Below, piece by piece: positions 43,216 through 56,287 of a stretch of 64,000 bases of DNA; the first letter of the stretch is position 1, and every line of letters begins with the position of its first letter. The notes beneath the pieces were generated by a model. It was given only the letters and a program-made list of their open reading frames with translations, searched no databases and was not told where the DNA came from. The DNA is from Vicia villosa (Eukaryota > Streptophyta > Magnoliopsida > Fabales > Fabaceae), in the NCBI RefSeq assembly GCF_029867415.1, contig NC_081185.1, forward strand, positions 27,267,293-27,331,292. Reading direction: 5' to 3'. The translations under genes and the position numbers were made by a program.

Positions 43216-44474
43216 GTGCTTAAGTCCGCTGGAGAAGTAAAGTTTGGAGGAGATCAGAAGGGTAAGATTATTGGCTCAGGAACCATAAGTACTGGTAATT
43301 CTCCTTCCATATCTAATGTACTTCTTGTAGAAGGATTAGCTCATAACTTATTGTCCATAAGTCAATTAAGTGACAATGGTTATGACATAATCTTTAATCA
43401 AAAGTCTTGCAAAGCTGTAAGTCAGAAGGATGGCTCAATCCTATTTACAGGCAAGAGAAAAAACAACATTTACAAGATTGATCTTCAAGATCTTAAGAAT
43501 CAGAAGGTAACTTGTCTTATGTCTATTAGTGAAGAGCAATGGGTCTGGCACAGAAGATTAGGCCATGCTAGTTTGAGAAAGATTTCTCAGATTAACAAAC
43601 TAAATCTAGTCAGAGGACTCCCTAGTCTGAAATATAAATCAGATGCTCTTTGCGAAGCATGTCAGAAAGGGAAGTTTTCCAAACCTGCATTCAAATCTAA
43701 GAATGTTGTTTCTTCCTCTAGGCCGCTAGAACTTCTGCACATTGATCTGTTTGGCCCAGTCAAAACAGCATCTGTCAGAGGGAAGAAATATGGATTAGTC
43801 ATCGTAGATGATTATAGCAGATGGAAATGAGTAAAGTTCTTAAAACACAAGGATGAGTCTCATTGAGTGTTCTTTGACTTCTGCACTCAGATTCAATCTT
43901 AGAAAGAGTGTAAAATCATAAAGGTCAGAAGCGATCATGGTGGCGAATTTGAGAACAGATTCTTTGAGATTTATTTCAAAGAAAATGGTATTGCCCATGA
44001 TTTCTCTTGCCCTAGAACTTCACAGCAAAATGGAGTTGTAAAGCGAAAGAATAGGACTCTACAAGAAATGGCCAGACCATGATCAACGAGACCAATATGG
44101 CTAAGCACTTCTAGGCAGAAGCAATAAATATTGCATGTTATATTCAGTATAGAATCTCTATAAGACCTATTCTTAATAAGACTCCCTATGAATTGTGGAA
44201 GAATAGAAAGCCCAAAATTTCGTACTTCCATCCTTTTGGATGTATATGTTATATTCTGAACACTAAGGATCATCTGAGTAAGTTTGATTCTAAGGCACAT
44301 AAGTGTTTCCTTATTGGATATTCTGAACGCTCAAAAGGCTACAGAGTATACAATACTGAAACATTGATTATTAAAGAATCAATCATTATCGGATTTGATG
44401 ATAAGCTTTGTCTTGAAAAGCAAAAGCAGTTTAAGAATTTTGCAGATATTGAAGCCTGTGACTCAGAAGCTTAA
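43216..44474 (+). pseudogene. SIRE-B integrase region, broken
   Basis: The pre-integrase finger (WVWHRRLGHASL...CEACQKGKF) and first catalytic block LLHIDLFGP are in the open part 43216-43830. A TGA follows SRWK (TGG to TGA likely). Further stops occur, but VRSDHGGEFEN (second Asp) is readable near 43930. The catalytic Glu block reads NGVVKRKN near 44041, so the active-site Glu is Lys. The C-terminal part (44193-44474) includes FHPFGCICYILNTKDHLSKF. The protease motif upstream is not recognisable. Confidence 0.88.
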
Positions 44475-44516
44475 GAACCCAGAAGCAAGGCGTCAGAAGA
44501 TCAAGTTGCTGCTTCG

Positions 44517-46211
44517 TTGGAAAATCTCAGAATTTTTGAAGAGCCAACTATCAGAAGATCTTCCAGACTCACCTCTGCTCCCTCAGAAGATGTTATTCTT
44601 GGGAAGAAAGAAGATCCTATCAGAACCAGATCATTCCTCAAGAACAATGCAGAATGTCAATTTGGTCTAGTATCTCTTATCGAGCCAACTTCTGTTGATC
44701 AAGCTCTGGAGGACGCAGACTGTATAATTGCCTTGCAAGAAGAACTCAATCACTTTACAAGGAATGACATGTGGGATCTTGTTCCTAGACCAAAAGGATT
44801 CAACATCATTGGAACCAAGTGGGTCTTCAGAAACAAGCTAAGCGAAAAAGGAGAAGTTGTAAGAAACAAAGCCAGACTGGTTGCTCAGAGCTATAGTCAG
44901 CAAGAAGGCATCGACTATACAGAAACCTTTGCACCAGTGGCTAGGTTAGAATCTATTCGCTTATTAATTTCGTTTGCCACTCAACATAACATCACTTTAT
45001 ATCAGATGGATGTTAAGAGTGCCTTCTTAAATGGTTATATAGAAGAGGAAGTATATGTCCACCAATCTCCTGGTTTTGAAGACTCTAAGTCTCCAGAACA
45101 TGTTTTCAAATTAAAGAAATCATTATATGGATTGAAGCAAGCTCCTAGAGCTTGGTATGAAAGATTAAGTTCTTTCCTTCTGGATAATGGTTTCACTAGA
45201 GGACAAGTGGATACTACTCTCTTTTGTAAAACCTTTAAGAAAGATATTTTAATTTGTCAAATTTATGTTGATGATATTATCTTTGGAACCTCTAATACTA
45301 CACTTGGAAAGGAGTTTGCTAAGTCTATGCAGGCTGAGTTCAAAATGAGCATGATGGGAGAAATCAAGTACTTTCTTGGGATTCAAATCAATCAAACTTC
45401 TGATGGAACATATGTTCATCAAACCAAGTACATGAAAGAACTTCTGAAGAAGTTTAATCTTTCTGAAAGCAAGGAAGCAAAAACTCCTATGCATCCAGCG
45501 TGTGTCCTAGGTAAGGATGAGGTAAGTAAGAAGGTAGATCAGAAGCTTTACAGAGGTATGATTGGATCTCTTCTATATCTTACTGCTTCTAGGCCTGATA
45601 TTTTCTCCAGTGTATGTCTGTTTGCAAGGTTCCAATCAAATCCTAGAGAATCTCACTTAACAGCTGTTAAGAGAATTCTAAGGTATCTGAAAGGTACTAC
45701 TTATGTTGGTTTAGTCTACAGAAGATCTAAAGAATATAACTTAGTAGGATTCTGTGATGCTGATTACGCTGGAGATAGAGTTGAAAGGAAAAGTACTTCT
45801 GGAAGTTGTCAATTTCTTGGAAGTCCCCTGATGTCCTGGTACAGCAAGAAGCAAGCTACCATTGCCCTCTCTACAACAGAAGCAGAATATGTTGCTGTTG
45901 CTGGATGTAGTACACAGATGCTCTGGATGAAGAGTCAGCTAGAAGATTATCAGATATATGAGAGTAACATTCCTATCTTCTGTGATAATACTTCTGCTAT
46001 ATGTTTGTCTAAGAATCCAATCTTACATTCCAAAGCTAAACATATTGAGATCAAACATCATTTCATTAGGGACTATGTTCATAAGGGTGTTCTATCTTTA
46101 AACTTTGTTGATACAGACCATCAATTGGCTGACATCTTTACAAAACTCCTTGCTGAAGATAGGTTTAAGTTCATTCTGAAGAATATCAGTATGGATTTAT
46201 GCCCAGAATGA
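44517..46211 (+). pseudogene. SIRE-B reverse transcriptase-RNase H, open frame in a dead element
   Basis: The 564-codon frame is uninterrupted. It includes WVFRNKLSEKGEV, the RT blocks KARLVAQSYSQQEGIDYTET and LYQMDVKSAFLNG (first Asp), and LYGLKQAPRAWYE. The catalytic YVDD lies in ICQIYVDDIIFG. RNase H begins at about 45750 with GFCDADYAGD, then STTEAEYVA and CDNTSA. The domain ends LADIFTKLL, as usual for Copia. Although this part reads through, the upstream gag and integrase are broken, so it cannot be made as the normal polyprotein. It is the only complete Copia RT in the window. Confidence 0.92.
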
Positions 46212-46714
46212 GAACATGAGAAGTTCTGATATATGGACTAGATTTAAAATTATCATTTATTTTCTTTTATAAGAAGATCTGATGGTTAGTCAGTTAGATA
46301 TTCTGATTCTGTTATAACTAACGTTTCATATGTCTAAGTTGACTCAGAATCTCTTTTAAAGCAAAACAACTGTCACTAGCTATTCCAAAAGATGAACACG
46401 TGTTCACTCTAAGGGACAAGCATGCATGCAGTTGATGAGACGCCGCCCTAGGTAACTATGCAAATCATTTCAAATATCACGTTTTGCCGTAACGTCACTC
46501 AACATTAATTGCATTGATTTTCTGCATTTCGTAACTATTCATTCTCAGAATTTCATTGCATATTGTTTCAAATCCGTGTCTATTTAAACTGTCATTCATC
46601 TCATATTTTTCTCTTTTACACTTTCATTCTCTCTCTTGTGCATGCATTTCTGCAAATCTTTTCGCTCTCTTCCAAAACCCTAAAAGAAAACACAAGAATC
46701 TTAGTAGTAATTCA

Positions 46715-49547
46715 ATGGCTGCTTCTTCATCTCAACAACAACAACAAGAACAAGTTTAAGAACAAGATCAACAACAACAACTCATTCCTATTGTCACTTG
46801 CTCGATTCCTCAGGATCAGTTGGAAGTAATATGTGAACTGATGGTGGATAAAGAAAATCTGGAAGAACATCAAGTTCATGTCAAAGAAAATCTATTGTTT
46901 CAGAATTGGTTGTCTTTTTTTCTTGAATTCTGTGGACCAGTATATCCAGACCTTGTGAAGGAATTTTGGGTTCATGCGTTTGTCATACCTAAAGCTATAG
47001 TGTCGTTTGTTCACGGAAGGTTCTTCTCAATTACTGAAGATTTGTTGAGAATGTTGTTTGATTTGAGGATTGCTGAAGGTGAGACTGAATCGAATTTAAG
47101 AACAAACTGGGATGCAGTCTACAATGAAATTTTCACTAATGGAAAGAAATCAACTAGGGTTAAGGATCTAAAGAACAACTACAAAGTATGTACAAAGATT
47201 CTACTGGGTTGTTTCTACCACAGAAAATCAACTAGTTCTTCTGATTTTGTCAACAGCAATCAACAATACATCTTGTACTGCATTGGTACACAGAAGAAGG
47301 TGGATGTTACCTACATCATTTTCAATCATATGTGGAATGCTGTGAAGGACTCTAGATATGGGAGCAAATCAAAGAAGAAAGGAAATGTTATTCCTTTTGG
47401 GAGGATCATTACCAACCTTCTAGTTCAAACCAAGATGGTTGAAGAATTGGAAACAGCTGGAATAGTTGAAGATCCTTACACCATCATTGGGAGTGTTCTA
47501 AATGGTCATTCCTTGAAGAAAATGGGTCTTATTCAAGCTATTGATCCTGCTCCTAAGCCTGATCCAAATGTTAGAAACAGAAGAGGTCCAGTTCTGGATG
47601 AGTTTGAGTTGTTCTTCCAAAATGAACTGCTAGAAGTTAAGGTTCATTACCTTAATGTTCTCAAACAGGATGGTTATGTGGATAATACGATGAGGACAAA
47701 CAGGCAGAAGCTTCCATCTACCAAGGATGGTATTGTAGAAGAGTTTACAGAAGCTGCTTCTCAATAAAAAGAAGGACAAAGCGTAAGCAAGATGTTCCTT
47801 CTATCAGTAAGGAGAAGAGTACTGAGAGAAAGTTGTTGAAGAGAAAATTGCTGAAGAGACAACAGAAGTTGTTGTGGAAAAAGAAAATCAGAATAATGAG
47901 AAGGTAGTTGAAAAGAATTAAAAGAGGAAAAATGTTGAGAATAATGATGAGAAGGAAGTAGAGAAGAAAAAGAAAGATAAGAAGAAGAAGATAGTTGAAA
48001 AGGAGACTGTTGAAGGAGAACAGAAGAAGAATGAAGAAGTAAATTAGGCAGAAGAAGAGAAGAAGGAAGCTGCGAAGAAAAGAGAAATTGCTCTAGGCAA
48101 GCTGAAGGCTAGTTATGAGAGGAAGAAGCGAAAGAGACTTGAAGATGATTCAGATAGATCTCCCAAGAAATCTAAAGGTGTGTCTATTTCTGAACCTGGT
48201 TCAGTTCCTGTTAATTCAAAATCTGTACCAACAGAAGTTCTAAAACCATCTCAACCAGAAATACAATCAGAAAAAGCCTCCACCAAATCACCTTCAACAA
48301 CCCTAGTTCTTACCCGTCATCCTTCACCCAAAACCAATACTCCTTCTGACCACTCACATTCTGAACCCATTCTTGATGTTCAACCCCTTCAAATCCTCTT
48401 ACCCCCTCACACAAATATCTCCACCTCTCAACCTCCTCCTCATGCGAACTATGAACTTGTTGCTTCATCTGTTCCTATCAACCCTACTGTATCAGAATCT
48501 CACAATTTTGATTCTTTAGAACAATTGTTCCGAGACTACAACTATACACCCAAACCCTGTCCTGAACATGATTTTGTAAACCTAGAATCTGAGGATGAAG
48601 CATAGTCACTGCTCTCTCTTGATAGAGAACATGAATCCTACTTCATTCTGTATCCAGATTCCTCCTCCACCAAATTCAAAACCCCTAACCCTGAACTTTC
48701 TGTTGGTGTAAGTTTTGAATTTCTGAAACAAAAGGCACAGACAGGACTAGAAGCCTTGAAGATTGCACATAATTCCATGATGGATTATGCTGCTACAAGA
48801 GGTTTATGGAGAGCTTTCAGAAGGGAGTTCAACTCTGACCTTCTGAAGCTTCAGAAGAGATGTGAAGTAGAAGCTCCTGGCCCTTGTGAGTTTCTAAGGG
48901 ATTATGAATATTGCTATTTTTGCTACATCAAGAACAGGAAGTCTCTTGAAGAGAAAGAATTTGTTGATGGGCTTGAAGAAGTTCATCATTTGGCTATGGT
49001 AGTGTGGAAGCCCAACTATCATGTTCTGACTGGAGACTTTGAGTTGTTATTCAACTGGTTAAGGGAGAATCCCTCTGCTAAGGCACCATATATGGTATAT
49101 CCAGAAGTTGAATACCCTTCAGAACCTGCTGCTCCTACTCCTCCAAAGAATTTGGCTGAAATTCTTCTGGCGCTTGAGAATTCTGATTCTGCAATCCCTT
49201 CTCCTGATTATTCTGATGATGCTTCTGAGGCAGAAGCTGGTGCTGAGAAACAAACCATAGAGAATCATCCTGCTATGCAACATCCTCCTCAGGAAAATCA
49301 AGCTGATGTTCTTATGGTAGATGCTATTTCTACTGCTCTAGACAATAGCTTTGATGCTTCTTCTGCTGGACCTTCTGATCTAGTGAACACCATGAAGGCT
49401 CTTCAATGGAACCAAGTTCATCTTGCTTCTCCTCTGGGTAAGCATGAGGAAACTCACGATGAATTCAGATTCTTTATGAAGACGCAGACCCAAAGCACTG
49501 CTGAGATTCAAAACCTTCTGGCAAAGATAGTTTATAAACTAGGCTAG
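46715..49547 (+). pseudogene. SIRE-B envelope-like ORF, broken
   Basis: The start at 46715 (MAASSSQQQQQ) matches the SIRE-A start. A TAA at 46757 ends it after 14 codons. The conserved domain is open in 46820-47767 (LEEHQVHVKENLLFQNW, EFWVHA, HGRFFSITEDLL, YILYCIGTQKKVDV, NHMWNAV). Lys/Glu-rich sequence with several stops follows (47768-48180). The Pro-rich part is 48180-48605 and the C-terminal part 48756-49547 (LLAKIVYKLG end). Same domain order as SIRE-A. Confidence 0.88.
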
Positions 49548-50576
49548 TCGTAGTGTGTCTTAGTCTTTGATGTCGTCTTGTTTCTTGCATCTTCTTCTAC
49601 TCCTTTTGTATCTTCTGATATATTTTGTTTAATCAATGAAATATTATCTTCTTCACTTTATGTTGTTTTATCATCAGAATCTTTTTTAATGCTTTTTGAT
49701 GTTATGACAAAAAGGGGGAGAAACATGATAATTGATTTCATTTATATTATCAGTTGCTGGGATTAAGTCTCAACATTCCTAACAGTATTTGCAAGTTCTA
49801 TGTCTTTGAGATTTTTGCAGGTATGAAGATATTCTGAAAAAGCTCAACATAAGAAGCAAATACATGTGGAAAGGAAAAATCTATAAAGAAGCATGTTCTT
49901 GGAAAATCGAAGCAAGCTTAGTGCTGTGAAGCTTCAAGATCAGAAGCAAGAAGAAGAATGTTCTGATAGTCATTCGAAGAATGCTCTGATGTTCTCGGTT
50001 GAGAATATGCTCTGACACTTTTTTTTTACTATGCTCTGATACATTCTCTTCATCTCATTTGCTCTGATACAGGCTATTCTTAAATGCTCTGATACATGTT
50101 ATTGCTCTAATACATGTTATTCATTAAGAATGCTCTGATACATGATAAGAGACTCTGATAAATTCATGTTCTGATAATGTTAGTCTAGTATGTTAGGAAT
50201 CATTTCAGGATGTAAAAATGCTCTGAAATATTCAAGAATGTTCTGATTCAATCAAGCATGTTATGACAACCGAGAAGAAATTCAAAGTTCTGAAGCTGTC
50301 CTATGGAAGCTAGAAGCAGAAGCTCTGAATTTTCTGAAGTTCTAGGCGAAGTGAAAGTCTCTACTGAAATGAAAAATACTCAGGGAAGTCTTTTATTTAT
50401 AAACTCTTCTAGTATTTATTTCAGGGGGAGATTGTTAATCTCAGGGGGAGACATATTCACACACTTTGATTATATGCTTATGCTATATCTGTGTTATTGT
50501 CTTTTGTCATCTGATATTCTGATTGCAAATTCATATCAATTATATATGTTTTTGTCATCATCAAAAAGGGGGAGAT
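49548..50576 (+). other. SIRE-B 3' region with polypurine motifs
   Basis: Non-coding. ACAAAAAGGGGGAGAAACATG at about 49706, two CAGGGGGAGA motifs at about 50423-50450, and the final AAAAAGGGGGAGAT before the LTR at 50577. Rich in GCTCTGATACAT-like short repeats (about 49980-50160). Confidence 0.8.
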
Positions 50577-51694
50577 TGTTAGAACAAGATTTTTTCTGAT
50601 CAATATTCTTGTTTTGATGATAACAATGTATATGAATTTTGTATAAGACGATATGGTACTCTAATCCTATGCATTTTCCATTTCAAGAAATATATAAGGA
50701 GTATGCACAATTCAGCGCTAAGAAGCACTGACTCAGACGATTCTGGATTGCAACATCAGAACATGCTCTCGCAAGACATCAGAAGATGGTCAAGTAGAAT
50801 CAGAACATGGTCTATGAAGCATCATCAAAACTTGAGATCAGAAGCAGAAGCACTGAAGTTCTTATGGTATCACGCTAAAGCACTTCAAGTTAGATGACAA
50901 GAAGATGCTCTGCACCAAGCTGTAACTCTGATTCTGATTATTCAAACATTGTATTCACAAAATCAAAGATCAGAAGTTAGTACTAGATGACAGGCTACGA
51001 AGTCTATCTCTGACTGACAAAAGGAACGTTAGAAGCTACAAAAGGCAAAGTCAGTAAAAGCAGAGAAAAGCATGGCTCGAGGTAGTTGACAAAACAGTGA
51101 AAACATTAAATGCTAAGCTGTCCAGTCACGCAACGCATTAAATTCTCTCCAACGGTCATCTTCTCAAAATGTCTATATATATGAAGTTCTGATCAGAAGC
51201 AAACGAACAATTCTTGAAAACGAACTAAAACACTGCTGAATTTTATTTCAAACGAACTTCATCTTCAACCTCACTTTCATTGTAATATCTTAGTGAGAAT
51301 TAAGCTTAGAACATAAGAGAAATATCACAGTGGTGATTATAGCTTTCTAAGAAGAATTTCAATACTCTTGTAAACATTTATTTTACATTGATTTGTAAAA
51401 GGTTCCTAGACTGATCAAGTTGTGATCAGTAGACTCTAGAAGACTTAAAAGTTTTTAAGTGTTGATTTCCTAGAGTGATCAAGGTGTGATCAGTATACTC
51501 TAGAAGACTTAGAGTAATTCTAAGTGGATAACCATTGTAATCAAGATTGATTAGTGGATTAAATCATCAGTTGAGGTAAATCACCCTAAGGGGGTGGACT
51601 GGAGTAGTTTCGTTAACAACAAACTAGAATAAAAATATTGTGTTCATTATTTTTGTCTTAAGAGTATTTAAATTCACACTTTTTCTATCCTTTT
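50577..51694 (+). repeat. SIRE-B 3' LTR
   Basis: Starts TGTTAGAACAAGATTTTTTC and ends near TATCCTTTT. It is about 1118 bp. A short segment present at the end of the 5' LTR (ATTCAACCCC...CTAAGTG) is deleted here. It diverges clearly more from its 5' partner than the SIRE-A LTRs do from each other, so SIRE-B is older. Confidence 0.88.
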
Positions 51695-51828
51695 GTATCT
51701 ATGTATTATGAGCATGTTTATGAATTGTTTTAAGTCGAAATTGTGACTCCTCAAATATTGATGTTCGTTTTGAGACTTTTATACTTTGATTTTCCTGTAT
51801 ATCTGCGGGGTAGATTTGGGGTGTTACA
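51695..51828 (+). repeat. Chromovirus 5' LTR, terminal fragment
   Basis: Last 134 bp of the LTR, ending ATTTGGGGTGTTACA. The rest should lie on the far side of SIRE-B and is lost. Confidence 0.75.
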
Positions 51829-51832
51829 ATAA

Positions 51833-51844
51833 TGGTATCAGAGC
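51833..51844 (+). other. Chromovirus primer-binding site
   Basis: TGGTATCAGAGC, four bases after the LTR end, complementary to initiator tRNA-Met as usual for chromoviruses. Confidence 0.88.
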
Positions 51845-51944
51845 AGATCGGTCTGTCCGGCCAAGTGTCGTGTCGTAGTGTGGTCTAACAATCTTGTATT
51901 ATTGTTTTATGCTGATTGCTTTTGTGTTGTAGTGAAGAGTTGAG

Positions 51945-52934
51945 ATGGCTGGAGGGAATGAGGCTGCTACAACTGTTGCTTTGGAAGCAATGGCTCAAGC
52001 TTTGGAGAATCAGCCGAATGGTGGTGAGAATGCTGCTTCTCGCAGTTTGGCTACCTTCCAAAGGGAGAATCCTCCTGTTTTCAAGTGAACTCATGATCCT
52101 GATGGCGCATTGACATGGCTAAAGGAGATTGAGAGAATCTTCTGTGTGATGGATTGCACCCCTGATCAAAAGGTTCGGTATGAGACTCATATGCTAGTAG
52201 TCCAGGCGAATGATTGATGGCTAGAGACCCGTAGGAGGTTGGAGGCTAATGGTGAGGAGATATCTTGGATTGTGTTCTTCATGGAGTTCTTAAGGAAGTA
52301 CTTTCCTGAGGATGTCCGTGGCAAGAAGGAGATTGAATTCCTTGAGCTAAGTCAAGGGAACAAGTCTGTTGAGGAGTATGCTGCTAAGTTTGGTGAGTTG
52401 GCTAAGTTTTACCAACATTATGATGGAGCCAATGGTGAGTTTTCCAAGTGCATCAAGTTTGAGAATGGTTTGCGCCCAAAAATTGAGAAGGCGATTAGTT
52501 ACCAGAAGATTCATATCTTTGCTGATTTGGTTGATTGTTGTCGGATTTATGAGGAGGACAACAATGCTCATTACTGTGTTATTAATGAGAAGCCGGGCAA
52601 GAGTCAACAAGGCCGTGGTAAGCCTTATGAAGCTCAGAGTGGAAAAGGTCAGCAAAAAGCGATTGATGGCAAGAGGACTAGCGGGGGAGACGCTCCTGCT
52701 GGTATTGTGTGCTTCAAGTGTGGCAAGGTTGGTCACAAGAGCACTGTGTGTACTGCTGGTACCAAGATATGTTTCCGTTGTGGTAAGATTGGACATGAGG
52801 CGCCTGAATGCAAGCATAAGGAGATGGTTTGTTTCAACTGTGGTGATGGACATATTGGAAGCATGTGTCAGAAACCCAAGAAGGAGAAATCTAGTGGAAA
52901 AGGTGTTCGCCTTGCCGGGAACTCAGACCACTAG
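51945..52934 (+). pseudogene. Chromovirus gag, broken by two TGA codons
   Basis: Starts MAGGNEAATTVALEAMAQ. TGA at 52086 (FK*THDPDG, probably from CGA) and at 52215 (AND*WLE, probably from TGG). The gag core reads FLRKYFPEDVRGKKEIEF and [13 protein letters not shown]. Three zinc knuckles follow: [28 protein letters not shown] and a shorter [13 protein letters not shown] with one residue fewer than the standard spacing. Confidence 0.9.
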
Positions 52935-55900
52935 TGAGGATTCACTCATCAGAGGTAGTTGTTTCATTAATAGAATTCCTTTGATTACCATTATTGATAC
53001 CAGTGCTTCTCATGGCTTTATATCTGCTGATTATGTTGAAAGATTGGGTCTTGTGTCGTCTGCTATGGACGGAGATATGGTTATCGATACTCCGGCTAAG
53101 GGTTCGGTGACCACTTCTCTTGTGTGTTTAAAATGTACCGTGTCGATTTTCGATAGAGACTTTCTTGTTGATTTTGTTTACTTGCCGTTGAGAGGATTGG
53201 ATGTGATCTTGGGGATGAACTGGTTAGAGCATAACCATATTCACATTAATTGCTATAAAAAGTCGGTGAGGTTTTCTTCTCCAGAAGAAGAAGGTGTTGA
53301 GTTGTTGTCAGCTAGACAGATGCGTGTGTTGATGAAAGAAGATGTTCAAGTGTTTGCTTTGGTTTCTTCGATGTACGTTGAGAATCAAGCTATAATAGAA
53401 GAGTTGAAGGTGGTGTGTGAATTTCCTGAAGTTATCCCCGATGAGATTCCTTATGTGCCGCCTGAGAGAGAAGTTGAGTTCTCTATTGATCTTGTACCTG
53501 GTACTAGACCTGTGTCTATGGCACCGTACAGGATGTCCGCATCTAAGTTATCCGAATTGAAGAAGCAATTTGAAGAGTTGCTTGAGAATAAGTTTGTGAG
53601 ACCTAGTGTGTCGCCGTGGGGAGCTCTAGTGTTGTTGGTTAATAAAAAGGATGGAAGTATGAGACTTTGTATTGATTATCGTCAGTTGAATAAGGTGACA
53701 ATCAAGAACAAGTATCTACTTCCAAGAATTGATGATTTTATGGATCAATTGGTTGGTGCTTGTGTGTTTAGCAAGATTGACCTGAGGTCGGGTTACCATC
53801 AGATTAAGGTGAAAGATGAGGATATGCAGAAGACGGCTTTTAGAACGCGTTATGGACATTATAAATATTCCCTGATGCCCTTCGGTGTTACTAATACACC
53901 TGGATTATTTACGGAGTACATGAACCGTATCTTTCATGAGTATTTGGATCATTTTGTGGTGGTGTTCATTGATGATATCTTGATTTAATCTAAATCAGAA
54001 TCAGATCATGCTGAGAATTTGAAGTTGGTATTGTAAGTCTTGAAAGAGAAGAAGTTGTATGCTAAGTTGTCCAAATGTGAGTTTTGGTTGAAAGAAGTTA
54101 GCTTTCTTGGTCATGTCATTTCTGGAGACGGCATTGTCGTGGATCCGTCTAAAGTTGATGCCGTGTTGAGATGGGAAACTCCTAAGTCGGCCACCGAGAT
54201 TCGAAGCTTTTTGGGATTAGCAGGTTATTATAGAAGGTTCATTGAAGGTTTTGCTAAGTTAGCTCTTCCGTTGACCAAGTTGACTTGTAAGGGTAAGGTT
54301 TTTGTGTGGGATGTTTCTTGTGAAGAGAGTTTTACCGAGTTTAAGAAGAGGTTGACGTCGGCACCGATTTTGATATTGCCTAATTCGGAAGAACCTTTTA
54401 TAGTTTATTGTGATGCTTCTGAGATGGGTCTAGGAGGTGTGCTCATGCAGAATGATAAGGTTGTCGCTTGTGCGTCGAGGCAGTTGAGGGTTCATGAGAA
54501 GAACTATCCTACGCATGATTTAGAACTTACTGGTGTTGTGTTTGTTTTGAATATTTGGAGGCATTATCTTTATGGTTCTAGATTTGAAGTATTTAGTGAC
54601 CATAAAAGCTTAAAGTATTTGTTTGATCAGAAGGAATTGAATATGAGGCAACAAAGGTGGTTAAATTGTTGAAGGATTATGATTTCGGTTTGAATTATCA
54701 TCCAGGAAAAGCTAATGTTGTTGTCAATGCTTTGAGTCGCAAGACTTTGCATATGTCGGCAGTGATGGTTAATGAGTTAGAATTGATTGAGCAATTACGA
54801 GATATGAGTTTGGTATGTGAAGTGACCCCTAAGAGTGTTCGTTTGGGCATGTTGAAGATTAACAATGATTTTCTGGATAGTATCAAGGAAGCCCAATATT
54901 TGGATGTGAAATTGGTTGATTCGATGGTTGGAATCGATCAAATTGAGAATAGTGATTTCAAGTTACATGTGCATGGCGTGTTGAGGTTTCGTGATCGGAT
55001 TTGTATTCCTGATGATGTGAATTTGAAGAGAGCAATTCTTGAAGAAGGTCATAGAAGTAATTTGAGTATTCATCCAGGAGCTACAAAGATGTACCAAGAT
55101 TTAAAGAATTTATTTTGGTGGCCTGGGATGAAGCGTGACATAGCTCAGTTTGTGTATGCGTGTTTGACTTGTTAGAAATCGAAGTTTGAACATCAGAAGC
55201 CTGCTGGTTTAATGCAACCGTTAGAAGTTTCGGAATGGAAATGGGATAGCATTTCTATGGATTTTGTGACGGGTTTGCTGAATACCGTGAGAGGACATGA
55301 TTCGATTTGGTTGATTGTTGATAGGCTTACGAATTCGGCTCATTTCATACCTATTAACATCACTTATCCAGTTTCGAGGTTGGCAGAGATTTATGTCCGT
55401 GTGATTGTTAAGTTGCAAGGTTCACTTAAGATTTTTGGAAGGGTTTGCAAGAGGCATTAGGTTCTAAGTTGAGGTTGAATTCGGCGTATCACCCTCAGAC
55501 AGATTGTTAGTCGGAGAGGATTATTTAGTCTTTAGAAGATTTGTTGAGATCTTGTGTTCTTGAACAAGGAGGTACGTGTGATACATATCTTCCATTGATC
55601 GAGTTCACATATAACAATAGTTACCATTCGAGTATTGGCATGTCACCTTTCGAAGCGTTGTATGGTCGGAGGTGTAGGACTCCGTTGTGTTGGCATGAAT
55701 CGGCTGAAAGTGTAGTAATTAGACCTGAGATGGTCCGAGAGACTACCGAGAAGGTTAAGTTGATTCGTGAAAAGATGATAACTTCTCAAAGTAGACAGAA
55801 GAGTTACCATGACAAGAGGAGGAAATATTTGGAATTCCAAGCTGGTGATCACGTATTCTTGAGTTACGCCGGTGACCGGTGTGGGGAGAGCCTTGAAGTC

Positions 55901-56258
55901 GAAGAAGCTCACTCCTCGTTTTATTGGACGGTACCAAATTTTGAAGAAGGTTGGTAATGTGGCGTATAGGGTGGCGTTGCCACCTAATCTTTCGAATTTG
56001 CATGACGTGTTTCATGTGTCGCAACTTCGGAATTATGTTTTGGATCCTTCGCGTGTAATTCATATGGATGACGTGTAAGTGCGAGATAATATCACGGTGG
56101 AGACTATGCCTATAAGGATTGAGGATCGCGAGACAAATACGCTTAAAGGAAAAGAGATTTCTTTGGTGAAGGTAGTTTGGTCGGGTGCTACCGATGAGAG
56201 TTTGACGTGGGAATTGGAGAGCAAGATGCGTGAGTCGTATCCTGAATTGTTTGTTTAA
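52935..56258 (+). pseudogene. Chromovirus pol with C-terminal chromodomain, broken
   Basis: Frame differs from gag by one shift. Protease DTSASHGF near 52990, then [27 protein letters not shown] and the catalytic FIDD near 53970, with TAA right after DDILI. A second stop lies near 54034. RNase H (54040-54672) has [10 protein letters not shown], then a frameshift at 54660. Integrase: HPGATKMYQDLKNLFWWPGMK finger, SMDFVTGL first Asp. Near 55435 a deletion removes the second catalytic Asp block. The frame then resumes with SAYHPQTD and two stops. The C-terminal region ends LHDVFHVSQLRNYV and a chromodomain-like KGKEISLVKVVWSGATDES, with stop at 56256. Chromodomains direct insertion to heterochromatin. 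Confidence 0.92.
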
Positions 56259-56287
56259 GGTGATTTTCGAGGACGAAAATATTCTAA

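Larger units (their letters stand above)
40514..51694 (+). mobile_element. SIRE-B: older, decayed Sirevirus (right part; its 5' LTR also includes 19170-19252)
   Basis: Order: 5' LTR remainder, primer site, gag, integrase, RT-RNase H, envelope-like ORF, 3' region, polypurine tract, 3' LTR. All domains are present but most are broken. The 5' LTR was split by SIRE-A and its first roughly 315 bp are lost. The 3' LTR abuts a chromovirus LTR fragment at 51695, so SIRE-B had inserted into that LTR. Confidence 0.92.
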
